This document shows, in pieces, positions 8,203 through 19,048 of a DNA stretch of 64,000 bases (position 1 is the stretch's first letter; each line of letters opens with the position of its first letter). The DNA is from Agromyces humatus (lineage in GTDB: Bacteria > Actinomycetota > Actinomycetes > Actinomycetales > Microbacteriaceae): assembly GCF_021228295.1 (NCBI RefSeq), contig NZ_JAJQPD010000006.1, positions 264,580 through 328,579 on the forward strand. Reading direction: 5' to 3'. The translations under genes were made by a program, and so were the position numbers. Under the pieces are notes generated by a model. The model was not told the origin of the DNA. It worked only from the letters and a program-made list of their open reading frames with translations, and made no database searches.

Positions 8203-9497
8203 TGCCGCTCGGGTTCGCCGATGTACAGCTGCTGGGGGCGGCCGATCTTGGTGGCCGGATCGAGGTTCATCTCGCGCCAGTGCGCCATCCAGCCGGGCAG
8301 GCGTCCGATGGCGAACAGCACCGTGAACATGCGGGTCGGGAAGCCCATGGCCTTGTAGATGACTCCGGTGTAGAAGTCGACGTTCGGGTACAGACGGCGC
8401 TCTTTGAAGTAGTCGTCCTGCAGCGCGAACTGCTCGAGCTCCTGCGCGATGTCGAGCAGCGGGTCGCTGACGCCGAGACCGGCGAGCACCTCGTTCGCCG
8501 ACTGCTTGACGATCTTCGCGCGCGGGTCGTAGTTCTTGTAGACGCGGTGCCCGAAGCCCATGAGCTTCACGCCGTCTTCCTTGTTCTTCACACGCTCGAC
8601 GAACTTGCCGACGCCCTCGCCCGAGTCGCGGATGCGCGCGAGCATCGCGAGCACGGCCTCGTTGGCGCCGCCGTGCAGCGGGCCCGAGAGCGCCTGAATG
8701 CCGGCCGAGATCGAGGCGTAGAGGTTCGCTCCGGTCGATCCGACGAGACGTACGGTCGAGGTCGATGCGTTCTGCTCGTGGTCTTCGTGCAGGATGAGCA
8801 GCCGGTCGAGGGCCTTCGCGAGCGTCGGGTCTTCGACGTAGCGCTCGGCCATGTTGCCGAAGTTCAGCCGCAGGAAGTTGGGCACGAAGTCGAGCGAGTT
8901 GTCGGGGTACAGGAACGCCTGCCCCACGCTCTTCTTGTGGGCATACGCCGCGATCACGGGCAGCTTCGCGAGCAGGCGCACCGTGGTGAGCTCGACGTGC
9001 TCGGGGTCGTGCGGGTCGATCGAGTCCTCGTAGTAGGTCGAGAGCGCCGAGACCGCGCTCGAGAGCACCGACATGGGGTGCGCCGTGTGGGGCAGCGCTG
9101 AGAAGAAGCGCTTGAGGTCTTCGTGCAAGAGGGTGTGGCGGCGCACCTTCTCGTCGAACTCGGCGAGCTGGTCGGCGGTGGGCAGCTCGCCGTAGATGAG
9201 GAGCCACGCCACCTCGAGGAAGGTCGAGTGCTCGGCGAGCTCTTCGATCGGGTAGCCGCGGTAGCGCAGGATGCCCTGTTCGCCGTCGATGTAGGTGATG
9301 GCCGACCGCGTCGAGGCGGTGTTCACGAAACCGTAGTCGAGGGCGGTGAGCCCGGTCTGGCGGGTGAAGGTGCCGAGGTCGAGGCTCGAGTTGCCGTCGA
9401 CCGACCGCTGGATCGGGAACTCGGCCCGCCCGCCGGGGAATGAGAGCGTTGCAGCTGCGGGGTTCTGCCCCTCTGCATTGTTCACGACGTCGCTCAC
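8187..9497 (-). CDS. gltA: Citrate synthase
   Basis: A 436-residue type II citrate synthase, the entry enzyme of the TCA cycle (oxaloacetate plus acetyl-CoA to citrate). Diagnostic segments include GILRYRGYPIEEL, the first active-site histidine region HTAHPMSVL, the second histidine in GPLHGGANEAVL, and MGFGHRVYKNYDPRA with the substrate histidine. The GTG at 9497 is chosen because AGGAGG lies six bases upstream; longer in-frame starts reach into the promoter. A TAGGCT -10 box is visible at about 9575. The gene converges on ctlX and shares 16 bases with it, with no room for a terminator between them. Confidence 0.97.
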   Translation of the reverse strand: MSDVVNNAEGQNPAAATLSFPGGRAEFPIQRSVDGNSSLDLGTFTRQTGLTALDYGFVNTASTRSAITYIDGEQGILRYRGYPIEELAEHSTFLEVAWLLIYGELPTADQLAEFDEKVRRHTLLHEDLKRFFSALPHTAHPMSVLSSAVSALSTYYEDSIDPHDPEHVELTTVRLLAKLPVIAAYAHKKSVGQAFLYPDNSLDFVPNFLRLNFGNMAERYVEDPTLAKALDRLLILHEDHEQNASTSTVRLVGSTGANLYASISAGIQALSGPLHGGANEAVLAMLARIRDSGEGVGKFVERVKNKEDGVKLMGFGHRVYKNYDPRAKIVKQSANEVLAGLGVSDPLLDIAQELEQFALQDDYFKERRLYPNVDFYTGVIYKAMGFPTRMFTVLFAIGRLPGWMAHWREMNLDPATKIGRPQQLYIGEPERHYPGI

Positions 9498-9651
9498 GGC
9501 GCCTCCTGTGATCGTCACTTGCGCGGTCACCTGCCTTCTGGCGGCGCGCCGGTCGGCGCGCAGCCCGAGATACAGCCTAGACGTGCCATCGGCACACTGT
9601 CGCATCCGCCAAGAGAATCGGCCATCCGTTGGAGAGGCGCACAGACGGATG

Positions 9652-10767
9652 CTACGGGCGCGCGGCCGCCCGCAGCCTCGACGCCGCAGCCTGCACGCGC
9701 TCGTCGGTCGCGGTGAGCGAGAGCCGCACGTGCTCGGGGAAGTGCACCCCGTAGAAGTGGCCCGGTCCGCCGACGATGCCGAGGTCGGCGAGACGGCCGA
9801 TCGAGTCCCACGCGTCGCGACCCTCGGTGGCCCAGAGGTAGAGCCCCGCCTCGCTGTGGTCGATGCGGAACCCCGCCGCCTCGAGTGCAGGCTTCAACAG
9901 GTCGCGGCGCGCGCGGTAGCGCTGCTTCTGCTCGGCCACATGCACGTCGTCGCGAAGCGCCGCGATCATCGCGTGCTGCAGCGGCTGCGGCAGCATGAGC
10001 CCTGCGTGCTTGCGCACCGCCGTGAGCCGAGCGATCACGGTGCGGCATCCGGCGACGAACGCCGTGCGGTACCCGGCCATGCTCGACTGCTTCGAGAGCG
10101 AGTAGATGACGAGGGTGTCGCGACGGCTGTCGCCGACGACGCGCGGATCGAGCAGGCTCGGCACCGGGCCGTCGGTCCACTCACCCTGCCAGCCGAGCTC
10201 GGCGTAGCACTCGTCGCCGACGATGACGGCACCCAGCTCGAGCGCACGCTCGCGGGCTGCCCGGAGCTCGTCGACCGTGAGCACCCGCCCGTCGGGGTTG
10301 CCCGGGCTGTTGAGCCACACGAGCTTCGTCGCCGCGGGCCAGGAGGCGGGATCGTCGGAAGCCATCGCGGTCGCACCCACGAGCACGGCACCCATCTCGT
10401 AGCTCGGGTACGCGGCACGCGGATGCACCACCACGTCGCCCTCGCCGAGGCCGAGCAGGAACGGCAGCAGGGCGACGAGTTCCTTCGAACCGATAGTGGG
10501 CAGCACGTGCTCCGGCGTCAGGCCGGTGACCCCGCGTCGCCGCTCGAACCACTCGACGATCGCCGCCCGCAACTCATCGGTGCCGACGGTCGGCGGGTAT
10601 GCGTGCGCATCGGTGGCCGCGGCGAGTGCCTCGCGCACGATCGCCGGAGTCCCGTCGACCGGCGACCCGATCGACAGGTCGACCACGCCGTCGGGATGCG
10701 CGGCGGCGCGCACCCGGAAGGGCGTCATGAGATCCCACGGGTAGTCGGGAAGCGCCGCACGCCCCAC
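9652..10767 (-). CDS. dapC: Succinyldiaminopimelate transaminase (DapC type)
   Basis: A 371-residue fold-type I PLP aminotransferase. The N-terminus (LPDYPWDLMTPF then DLSIGSPVDGTP) and the coupling to fdxA are typical of actinobacterial DapC, which makes N-succinyl-LL-diaminopimelate from its keto precursor. VWLNSPGNPDG contains the PLP-phosphate/Asp region and SLSKQSSMAGYR the Schiff-base lysine. The GTG at 10767 lies two bases after the fdxA stop and starts MGRAALPDY; translational coupling explains the lack of a strong ribosome site. With dapD and dapE at 0-3 kb, it completes the succinylase steps. A general class I aminotransferase role cannot be excluded, but context favours DapC. Confidence 0.9.
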   Translation of the reverse strand: MGRAALPDYPWDLMTPFRVRAAAHPDGVVDLSIGSPVDGTPAIVREALAAATDAHAYPPTVGTDELRAAIVEWFERRRGVTGLTPEHVLPTIGSKELVALLPFLLGLGEGDVVVHPRAAYPSYEMGAVLVGATAMASDDPASWPAATKLVWLNSPGNPDGRVLTVDELRAARERALELGAVIVGDECYAELGWQGEWTDGPVPSLLDPRVVGDSRRDTLVIYSLSKQSSMAGYRTAFVAGCRTVIARLTAVRKHAGLMLPQPLQHAMIAALRDDVHVAEQKQRYRARRDLLKPALEAAGFRIDHSEAGLYLWATEGRDAWDSIGRLADLGIVGGPGHFYGVHFPEHVRLSLTATDERVQAAASRLRAAARP

Positions 10768-10769
10768 GA

Positions 10770-11090
10770 TCAGTGCGCCTGCGGCGGCAGTGCGGCGATG
10801 ACGGGGTGGTCCTTGGCGATGACGCCGACCTTCGCGGCGCCGCCGGGCGAGCCGATGTCGTCGAAGAACTCGACGTTCGCCTTGTAGTAGTCGGCCCACA
10901 TCTCGGGCAGGTCGTCTTCGTAGTAGATCGCCTCGACCGGGCAGACCGGCTCGCAGGCACCGCAGTCGACGCACTCGTCGGGGTGGATGTAGAGCGAGCG
11001 TTCACCCTCGTAGATGCAGTCGACCGGACACTCGTCGATGCAGGCACGGTCTTTGACGTCGACACACGGCAGGGCGATCACATAGGTCAC
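10770..11090 (-). CDS. fdxA: 7Fe-8S ferredoxin
   Basis: A 106-residue seven-iron ferredoxin, a small soluble electron carrier. CIDECPVDC and the downstream [11 protein letters not shown] form the cluster ligands, and the C-terminal half ([12 protein letters not shown]) is the conserved actinobacterial FdxA extension. It starts with GTG at 11090; AAGGAG lies upstream with a long spacing, and a TAGACT -10 box sits at 11127-11132. dapC follows two bases later, a linkage seen in many actinobacteria whose biochemical reason is unclear. Confidence 0.96.
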   Translation of the reverse strand: MTYVIALPCVDVKDRACIDECPVDCIYEGERSLYIHPDECVDCGACEPVCPVEAIYYEDDLPEMWADYYKANVEFFDDIGSPGGAAKVGVIAKDHPVIAALPPQAH

Positions 11091-11129
11091 GGCTGTTCGG
11101 CGCTCCTTCGGAAGGGCTGGGATTCCAGT

Positions 11130-11633
11130 CTAGGCGTCTGCACGACCGTCGGCGGCTGGATGGCTGCCGGTGTCTGGGTGACGGGGTGTGTCGGGGCGTC
11201 GCCGGGCCGGCAGCTCGGGCCAGGCGACCACCAACACGGCGATGAGCGCGGGGGCGATGCTCCAGATGGTGCCCGAGAGGTCGCCGACCACCAGCACCGA
11301 GCCACCCGGACCCGGAAGCGTGAGCAGCGCGATGGCGATCACGACGCCCGCCGCCGCGGCGGCAGCCGTCGAACGGCCGGGCACGACGAGGCGGATGCCG
11401 AGGATGAGCGCCGTGACGCCCACGAGCGCGGCGACGAGGCCCCACGGGATCGCCACCTCGCCGATGCGCAGTGTGGCGCGGTGACCGATGGTCGCGACGG
11501 CGCCGTACAGGACCCCGATGGCGAGGGCGACCAGGAGGGTGCCGATGCGGCCGCCGACGGTTCCGCTCGACGCCTCGGCGGCGGTGCTCGACGACGAGCC
11601 AGACGACGACGGGGCGCTCGGTGCGACGCTCAC
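11130..11633 (-). CDS. Small multi-span membrane protein of unknown function
   Basis: A 167-residue protein with an acidic/Ser-rich N-terminal tail of about 30 residues, four predicted membrane helices (starting near GTLLVALAIGVLYGAV, WGLVAALVGVTALILGI, AAAGVVIAIALLTLP and WSIAPALIAVLVVAW) and a charged C-terminal tail. I do not recognise a function; it resembles short actinobacterial DUF-type membrane proteins. The GTG start overlaps the stop of the upstream lipoprotein gene (GTGA), so the two are translationally coupled and probably work together. Its end lies just before the fdxA promoter. Confidence 0.75.
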   Translation of the reverse strand: MSVAPSAPSSSGSSSSTAAEASSGTVGGRIGTLLVALAIGVLYGAVATIGHRATLRIGEVAIPWGLVAALVGVTALILGIRLVVPGRSTAAAAAAGVVIAIALLTLPGPGGSVLVVGDLSGTIWSIAPALIAVLVVAWPELPARRRPDTPRHPDTGSHPAADGRADA

Positions 11634-12088
11634 TGCTGCGCCGGCTGCGGGGTGACGGTGTACGTGACGGTCTCGCCCTCGCCGGCGAGCAGCACGACGT
11701 GCTCACCGTCGGAGTACACGACCGCGCCGCCGCCACCGCCCGAGAGTTCGGTGTCCTTCGTGAATCCGGCGCCTTCGAGCGCGGCCGCTGCGTCGGCCAT
11801 GGGGTCGGCCGCAGTCGAGTTGATGATCACGATCCAACCCTCTTCGCCACCCGCCCCCGCACTGAACCCGACCTCGCCCTCGATGAGCGGGATGGACTCG
11901 GGGAAGCCGGCGGGCAAATCCCCGCCGAGACTCACGTCGCCGCCGGTGGCGCCCTCGACGGCGTCTTCGACGCCCTGGTCGACGAGGTCTTCGACGGGGT
12001 TCGAGAAGCAGCCCGTGAGCAGCGCCGAGGTCAGGGCGGCGAGCGCTGCTGCGGCAGCGGCCCGGCGGGCGAATGCGGTGGTGGGCAT
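11630..12088 (-). CDS. Predicted lipoprotein of unknown function
   Basis: A 152-residue secreted lipoprotein. The signal peptide ends in LLTGC, with Cys27 as the lipidated residue. The mature part contains two compact segments (GEVGFSAGAGGEEGWIVII and the C-terminal GEGETVTYTVTP) that look like beta-strand-rich domains. I do not recognise the family. The ATG at 12088 has GAGGGAG five bases upstream; an in-frame ATG at 12130 would break the signal peptide. It overlaps the next membrane-protein gene by four bases, suggesting a lipoprotein/membrane-protein pair. Confidence 0.78.
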   Translation of the reverse strand: MPTTAFARRAAAAAALAALTSALLTGCFSNPVEDLVDQGVEDAVEGATGGDVSLGGDLPAGFPESIPLIEGEVGFSAGAGGEEGWIVIINSTAADPMADAAAALEGAGFTKDTELSGGGGGAVVYSDGEHVVLLAGEGETVTYTVTPQPAQQ

Positions 12089-12227
12089 GGTGGCTCCCTC
12101 ATCGAGTGTGGCGGCGGCATCGAGCGACATCGGCCGGCCGCCGCTCCGATTCTACCGACGTGGGATGAGCCGACCCCATGCCGTAGCGTGGTGCCGACGC
12201 CCTGTCGCATGGAGAGGATCGACGACG

Positions 12228-13043
12228 ATGACCGAGACCACGACCGATGACACCGCGGGCAGCACGGATGTGCGCATCGAGCGCGACGGCGCGATCGCGA
12301 CGGTGATCATCGATCGTCCGAAGGCCCTCAACGCCCTCTCCCCCGCGGTGCTCACCGCCCTCGCCGAGGCATTCGGCGCCCTCGCCGCCGAGGGTGCCGC
12401 CGTGCGCGGCGTGATCCTGGTCGGCGCGGGCGGGCGCGCGTTCGTCGCCGGGGCCGACATCCGCGAGCTCGCGGGCTTCACGCCCGAGCAGGGCGAGGCG
12501 ACCGCGTTGCTCGGGCATCGGCTCGCCGCCGTCATCGAGGCGCTCCCGGCGCCCGTCATCGCATGCGTCGACGGATTCGCGCTCGGCGGCGGCCTCGAAC
12601 TCGCACTCGCCTGCGACTTCATCTACGCGACGGATGCCTCGGGGTTCGGCCAGCCCGAGGTGCGGCTCGGTCTCATCCCCGGGTTCGGCGGCACCGTTCG
12701 ACTGCCGCGTGCGATCGGGCTCGCCCGCGCGAAGGAGCTCATCTACTCGGGGCGTCGAATCGGCATCGACGAGGCCGTCGAGATCGGACTCGTCGTGCGC
12801 CGGTTCCCCGACCGCGACGCCCTGCTCGCCGGTGCACGCGAGACGCTCGGCCTCGTCGCCCAGAACGCGGCACCGGCTGTGGGCCTCGCCAAGCGGGTGC
12901 TCGTCACCGCGACCGGCACGCCGACCGCGACCGCGAGCGGACTCGAGGTCGAGGGGTTCCGCGACGCGTTCCGCACCGACGACATGCACGAGGGGGTCGC
13001 CGCGTTCCTCGAGAAGCGCGAACCGGTGTTCACCGGGTCGTGA
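12228..13043 (+). CDS. Enoyl-CoA hydratase/isomerase family protein
   Basis: A 271-residue crotonase-fold protein, expected to hydrate trans-2-enoyl-CoA in fatty-acid or branched-chain acyl-CoA breakdown. The oxyanion-hole segments are FVAGADIREL and GFALGGGLELALACD, and both catalytic glutamates of true hydratases appear to be kept (in GGGLELA and GQPEVRLG). The ATG at 12228 has GGAGAGG about ten bases upstream and a TAGCGT -10-like box at 12187. It is monocistronic, divergent from the lipoprotein pair and convergent with an M23 peptidase, so context gives no pathway. Confidence 0.9.
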   Translation: MTETTTDDTAGSTDVRIERDGAIATVIIDRPKALNALSPAVLTALAEAFGALAAEGAAVRGVILVGAGGRAFVAGADIRELAGFTPEQGEATALLGHRLAAVIEALPAPVIACVDGFALGGGLELALACDFIYATDASGFGQPEVRLGLIPGFGGTVRLPRAIGLARAKELIYSGRRIGIDEAVEIGLVVRRFPDRDALLAGARETLGLVAQNAAPAVGLAKRVLVTATGTPTATASGLEVEGFRDAFRTDDMHEGVAAFLEKREPVFTGS

Positions 13044-13055
13044 GCACTTCAGTGG

Positions 13056-13188
13056 GTTGAGGAGCGACGAAGGCGGTGGGTCGAGGAGGCGCGCAGCGCC
13101 CGTCTCGAGACCAGGGTCTCGAAACCCTCGCTGCGTGGCGAGCGGGTTTCGAGACGCTCGCTTCGCTCGCTCCTCAACCCACCGGATC
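13056..13188. repeat. Palindromic repeat between convergent genes
   Basis: Between the hydratase and the M23 gene lie inverted copies of a unit bounded by GGGTTGAGGAGCG and CGCTCCTCAACCC, with internal TCGAGACC/GGTCTCGA and GCTCGCTTCGCTCGC palindromes. It resembles, but is not identical to, the GTCGGTCGAG...ATCGAGACC family elsewhere in the window. It is the only sequence separating the two convergent genes and may act as a bidirectional terminator. Confidence 0.7.
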
Positions 13189-13190
13189 GA

Positions 13191-13988
13191 TCAGCCGACT
13201 CGCTCCGAGAGCCAGGCGAACCCGTCGAAGCGAACGCCGTCGGCGCCGAACATCTCGAGGTGCAGGTGCGGTCCGGTCGATTGGCCGGTCGTGCCGACGA
13301 GGCCGATCTGCTGACCGGCGGTCACGCGCTGCCCGACCGACACCGCGAGCGAGCCGTACTGCATGTGCCCGTACGAGCTCGTGATGAGCTCGCCGCCGAT
13401 GTTGTGCTGCACCTCGACGAGCACGCCGAGGCCGCCGCCGTTCTCGGTGGCGGTCACGACGACGCCATCGGCTATCGACATGACCGGGGTGCCGTCACCG
13501 GGGTTGAAGTCGATGCCGTCGTGGAACGTCGAACAGCCGCCACAGGGAGCGCTTCGCGGACCGAAGCCCGAGGCACGGCGATCATGCGAGGTCACGGGCC
13601 ACACGATGGCGGCGCCCTCGGCGATCGAGACCGATCCGCCGCTCGAGCCTGCGCTCGGGACCTCGACGACGATGGGCGGCGGGGCCGCTTCGACGTCGTA
13701 CGACTCGGCGGCGAGCGTCGAGATCACGGCCTCCTCGCTGACCTCGAGTGCCTGCGGTTCGTAGCTCACGGTGTCTTCGCCGACGGGCGCGTAGACGGAT
13801 GCGGTCTCGGTGCCGTCGGTCGCGGTGACCGCGAGTGCGGGCACGCTCGTGGCGAGCATCATCGCGGCGACGAACGACATGGCGAGGGCCGAGAACGTCG
13901 GGCGTACCGTGCGGCGGGGGCGGCGCTGGAGTCGGGGGCGGGCAGGGGCTGGGGCGGCCGCACGGCGGCCATGCATGGGGGAAGTCAT
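13191..13988 (-). CDS. Secreted M23 family peptidase
   Basis: A 265-residue cell-wall endopeptidase candidate. A long basic N-terminus (about residues 1-30) precedes a hydrophobic signal helix (31-52); a variable linker leads to a LytM/M23 domain from about residue 125. The Zn-site residues are visible: HDGIDFN (His and Asp), SYGHM and GPHLHLE with the HxH motif. The enzyme should cut peptidoglycan cross-bridges outside the cell. ATG at 13988 is used although an overlapping TTG lies one codon upstream; there is no good ribosome site. An inverted repeat with 8-bp arms lies upstream near a possible promoter. Confidence 0.88.
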   Translation of the reverse strand: MTSPMHGRRAAAPAPARPRLQRRPRRTVRPTFSALAMSFVAAMMLATSVPALAVTATDGTETASVYAPVGEDTVSYEPQALEVSEEAVISTLAAESYDVEAAPPPIVVEVPSAGSSGGSVSIAEGAAIVWPVTSHDRRASGFGPRSAPCGGCSTFHDGIDFNPGDGTPVMSIADGVVVTATENGGGLGVLVEVQHNIGGELITSSYGHMQYGSLAVSVGQRVTAGQQIGLVGTTGQSTGPHLHLEMFGADGVRFDGFAWLSERVG

Positions 13989-14059
13989 CAAGCGTTACGT
14001 ATCTGCGATCCGGGTTTCGAGGCGAGGAATTGCCTCGAGGTCGAGACAATCTCAGCTAC

Positions 14060-14093
14060 CGTACGCAGTCATTCTGGGAGGTTCATGCGTACG
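14060..14093 (-). promoter_or_regulatory. Inverted repeat upstream of the M23 gene
   Basis: CGTACGCA (14060-14067) and TGCGTACG (14086-14093) are perfect 8-base arms 18 bases apart. On the minus strand the inner arm overlaps a TACGGT -10-like sequence, so this could be an operator of the peptidase promoter. The transcribed leader further down (about 14000-14050) can form a CGAGGC/GCCTCG hairpin. Function is inferred from position only. Confidence 0.45.
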
Positions 14094-14154
14094 TCATGCA
14101 TTTCCGCCGAGTATCTGTGAGAGCGATCTCTGCCAACAACGGCGCGGGAACGCC

Positions 14155-14193
14155 GAAGCGGATGTCGCGGGCTCGGCCCGCGACATCCGCTTC
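14155..14193 (-). terminator. typA terminator hairpin
   Basis: GAAGCGGATGTCGCGGG and its exact reverse complement are separated by a five-base loop, giving a 17-bp stem ten bases after the typA stop. It lacks a long U-tract, as is usual in this genome, but the stem strength and place make a terminator likely. Confidence 0.8.
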
Positions 14194-14202
14194 GAGGCTC
14201 GC

Positions 14203-16125
<1,923 letters not shown>

Positions 16126-16300
16126 GGTTCGGTCCTCTGGGATCGGTGGGCTTCGCGCAGCGCCCCGGCGGCCGCGACGGGCGGCACGATGGGAGCGCGG
16201 GAAGCGCTGTGTGAAGGTCTGTGGGAGAGCGCGAGACGCCGAATCGACGGCGCGCGCCGGTATAGCCTACCGTGCGCTCCATGCAGAAGCCTGCGAACGC

Positions 16301-16340
16301 CGAACGCCCGGCATCCGAGAGGACGGATGCCGGGCGTTCG
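16301..16340 (-). terminator. Terminator hairpin of the peptide ABC operon
   Basis: CGAACGCCCGGCATCC and its exact reverse complement enclose an eight-base loop. It lies about 25 bases beyond the stop of the ATPase gene, the last gene of the peptide transporter operon. Short T-poor tail. It also sits upstream of typA, separating the two units. Confidence 0.8.
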
Positions 16341-16364
16341 CGTGCCGATCAACGGCGCCGAGAG

Positions 16365-18083
16365 CTATGCCCCGAGCGGGATGTTCGCGCCTGGGATGGC
16401 CGCGAGCAGGTCGCGGGTGTACTGCTCTTTCGGGTTGTCGAACACCTCGTCGGTCGTGGCCGCCTCGACCACGCGCCCCCGCTGCATCACGCAGACGTTG
16501 TCGGCGATGACGCGCACGACCGCGAGGTCGTGGGTGATGAAGAGGTACGTGAGGTTGAGCTCGGCCTGCAGGTCGGCGAGGAGTCGCAGGATCTGCGCCT
16601 GCACGAGTACGTCGAGCGCCGAGACCGCCTCGTCGAGGATGACGATCTCGGGCTTCAACGCGAGCGCCCGCGCGATCGCGATGCGCTGGCGCTGGCCGCC
16701 CGACAACTCGTTCGGGTACCGGCTGACGAGTGTGCGCGGCAGCGACACCTGGTCGAGCAGTTCGAACACCCGCTCACGACGCGACGCCTTGGTGCCGACC
16801 TTGTGCGTCGACAACGGCTCGGAGATCGTGTTGCCGATGTTGCGCAGCGGATTGAGCGAGCCATACGGGTCTTGGAAGACCGGCTGCATGCGGCCGCGCA
16901 GCGCGAACATCTCTTTGCTGCTCACCGTGGCGAGGTCGTTGCCGCCGACGACGATCTTGCCGCTCGTCGCGTCTTCGAGCTTCAGCAGCATCTTCGCCAC
17001 CGTCGACTTGCCCGAGCCCGACTCGCCCACGAGCGCCGTGGTGGTGCCCTTCGCGATCTGGAACGAGACATCGTCGACGGCTGTGAACTCACCGGCACCG
17101 CGGATCTTGTAGACCTTGGTGAGGTTCTCGACGACGATCGCCGGCGGCTGGGCCGCGGCGGCCTCGAGGACTTCGGCGCGGTGCTCCGCGGTCGCGATCA
17201 GGTCGATCGTGTCGCCCGCGGCGGTCGCCGCATCGGCGGCCATCGCGGTCTCGGCCGCGGCGAGGCTGCCCGACGCCTGGATGCGACGCGAGGCGAGGCT
17301 CGGCGCCGCGGCGACGAGTCGCTGCGTGTACGGGTGCTGCGGGTTCTGCAGGATCTCGACCGACGGACCGGCCTCGACGACCTGCCCCTTGTACATGACG
17401 AGCAGCTGCTCGGCACGCTCGGCCGCGAGGCCGAGATCGTGCGTGATGAAGAGCAACGTCGTACCGAGTTCGCGGGTGAGCGATTCGAGGTGGTCGAGGA
17501 TGACTCGCTGCACAGTCACGTCGAGCGCCGAGGTCGGCTCATCGGCGATGAGGAGTTGCGGGTTCGCCGCGAGGCCCATGCCGATGAGCACGCGCTGGCG
17601 CATACCACCCGAGAACTGGTGCGGGAACTGCTTCAGCCGACGGTCGGCGTCGTGCAGGCCGGCCTCTTTCAGCACCTCGATCGCGCGCTTCTTGACCGCC
17701 TTCCTGCCGGAGGCGATGCCGTTCGCACGGATCGCCTCCTCGACCTGGAAGCCGATCGACCACACCGGGTTGAGGTTCGACATCGGGTCTTGCGGAACGA
17801 ACCCGATCTTGCGACCGCGGATCGACTCCATCTCGTGTTCGTTGGCCTTGGTGAGGTCTTGGCCGTCGAGCAGGATCTGGCCGCCCGAGATGAACCCGGT
17901 GCCGGGGAGCAGGTTGATGATCGCGTGCGCGGTCGTCGACTTGCCCGAGCCCGATTCGCCCACGATCGCGAGGCTCGAACCACGCTCGAGGGAGAAGCTC
18001 ACGCCGCGAACGGCCTGCACCAGACCGGTCTGGGTGCGGAACGCGACCTCGAGGTCTTTGACTTCGAGAAGTGGGGTGCTCAT
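16365..18083 (-). CDS. Peptide ABC transporter, fused DppD-DppF ATPase
   Basis: A 572-residue protein holding both nucleotide-binding domains of an oligopeptide/dipeptide importer in one chain. Domain 1 (about 1-265): GESGSGKSTTA, FSGGMRQRVLIG and LLIADEPTSALD. Domain 2 (about 310-572): GESGSGKSTVAKM, LSGGQRQRIAIARAL and VILDEAVSALD. The linker is alanine-rich. Both sites keep Walker and signature motifs, so both should hydrolyse ATP. Its ATG overlaps the DppC stop (ATGA). It completes an operon with the binding protein and two permeases; the cargo is probably short peptides. Confidence 0.95.
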   Translation of the reverse strand: MSTPLLEVKDLEVAFRTQTGLVQAVRGVSFSLERGSSLAIVGESGSGKSTTAHAIINLLPGTGFISGGQILLDGQDLTKANEHEMESIRGRKIGFVPQDPMSNLNPVWSIGFQVEEAIRANGIASGRKAVKKRAIEVLKEAGLHDADRRLKQFPHQFSGGMRQRVLIGMGLAANPQLLIADEPTSALDVTVQRVILDHLESLTRELGTTLLFITHDLGLAAERAEQLLVMYKGQVVEAGPSVEILQNPQHPYTQRLVAAAPSLASRRIQASGSLAAAETAMAADAATAAGDTIDLIATAEHRAEVLEAAAAQPPAIVVENLTKVYKIRGAGEFTAVDDVSFQIAKGTTTALVGESGSGKSTVAKMLLKLEDATSGKIVVGGNDLATVSSKEMFALRGRMQPVFQDPYGSLNPLRNIGNTISEPLSTHKVGTKASRRERVFELLDQVSLPRTLVSRYPNELSGGQRQRIAIARALALKPEIVILDEAVSALDVLVQAQILRLLADLQAELNLTYLFITHDLAVVRVIADNVCVMQRGRVVEAATTDEVFDNPKEQYTRDLLAAIPGANIPLGA

Positions 18084-19048
18084 CGCTGTGCCCTCGCCTT
18101 CGGGTCGAGGGCGTCGCGAATGACTTCACCCATCATGATGAACGAGAACACCGTGAGCGAGAGCGCGATCGACGGGTAGAGCAGCACCTGCGGTGCGGTT
18201 CGCAGCGTCGTCTGCGCCTGCGCGATGTCGTTGCCCCACGACATGAACGTGGAAGGCAGGCCGACGCCGAGGAACGAGAGCGTCGCCTCGGCCACGATGG
18301 CGCCTGCCAGCGCGATCGTGGTGATGACGATGACCGGGGCGATCGAGTTCGGCACGACGTGCGCCCACATGATCTTGAACCGCGGGACGCCGATCGCCGT
18401 GGCCGCGGTCACGAAGTCGGAGTTCTTCACCCGCAATATCTCGGATCTGAGCACGCGAGCGGTGACCGGCCACGCGAAGAGGCCGATCGCCAGCGAGATG
18501 ACCCACACGTTCCGATAGTCGGCGAGGACCGACATGATGACCACGGCCGCGAGGATGTAGGGGATGGCGAAGAAGATGTCGCCGATGCGCGAGAGCAGGC
18601 CGTCGACCCAGCCGCCGTAGAACCCCGCGAAGGCGCCGAAGAGCACACCGAGCGTGAACACGAGCATCGTCACGATGATGCCGACCGAGAGCGACGTCGA
18701 AGCGCCGTGCACGATGCGCGACCAGACGTCGCAGCCCTGACGGGTGAACCCGAGCGGGTGCCCCTCGGTGGGTGCACCGTTGCTGTTGGCGAGCTGGCAG
18801 TTCGAGTTCGGCGGCTCGCTCGTGAACAGGCCGGGGAACAGGGCGATGAACACGATCACGAGGATCAGTGCCGCCGAGATCCAGAACATGGGGCGCCGAC
18901 GCAGGTCGGCCCAGGCGTCGATCCAGAGGTTCGACGGCTTGCCCTCGGCCTTGATGGTGTCGATCGCCTCGAGCGGGGTCTCTTCGAGCGGAGCGACGAA
19001 GTGCTCGGGGCGCGGCTTGGATGTTGTCGTATCTATCGAATCAGGCAT
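18080..19048 (-). CDS. Peptide ABC transporter permease, DppC type
   Basis: A 322-residue inner-membrane permease. After a 50-residue cytoplasmic tail comes a first helix (FWISAALILVIVFIALFPG), an extracytoplasmic segment with a Cys pair, and the BPD_transp_1 core of five helices with the EAA-like loop that docks the ATPase (LFAWPVTARVLRSEIL then AATAIGVPRFKIMWAHVVPN). Start and stop overlap both neighbours (8 bases with DppB, 4 with the ATPase), indicating tight coupling. It forms a heterodimer with the DppB-type subunit. Confidence 0.95.
   Translation of the reverse strand: MPDSIDTTTSKPRPEHFVAPLEETPLEAIDTIKAEGKPSNLWIDAWADLRRRPMFWISAALILVIVFIALFPGLFTSEPPNSNCQLANSNGAPTEGHPLGFTRQGCDVWSRIVHGASTSLSVGIIVTMLVFTLGVLFGAFAGFYGGWVDGLLSRIGDIFFAIPYILAAVVIMSVLADYRNVWVISLAIGLFAWPVTARVLRSEILRVKNSDFVTAATAIGVPRFKIMWAHVVPNSIAPVIVITTIALAGAIVAEATLSFLGVGLPSTFMSWGNDIAQAQTTLRTAPQVLLYPSIALSLTVFSFIMMGEVIRDALDPKARAQR

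Noticed and set aside
10773..12227. Long upstream extension of the enoyl-CoA hydratase frame
   Set aside because: It runs antisense to fdxA and the lipoprotein pair; the ATG at 12228 with its ribosome site gives the normal family start.
13989..14110. c-di-AMP (ydaO) riboswitch before the M23 gene
   Set aside because: Cell-wall peptidase genes in actinobacteria often have one, but the conserved core (GCTAACCTCG end and GGGTGAA parts) is absent.
14084..14119. Short plus-strand leader peptide MRTSCISAEYL with a good ribosome site
   Set aside because: The next genes are on the minus strand, so there is nothing for it to control; probably chance.
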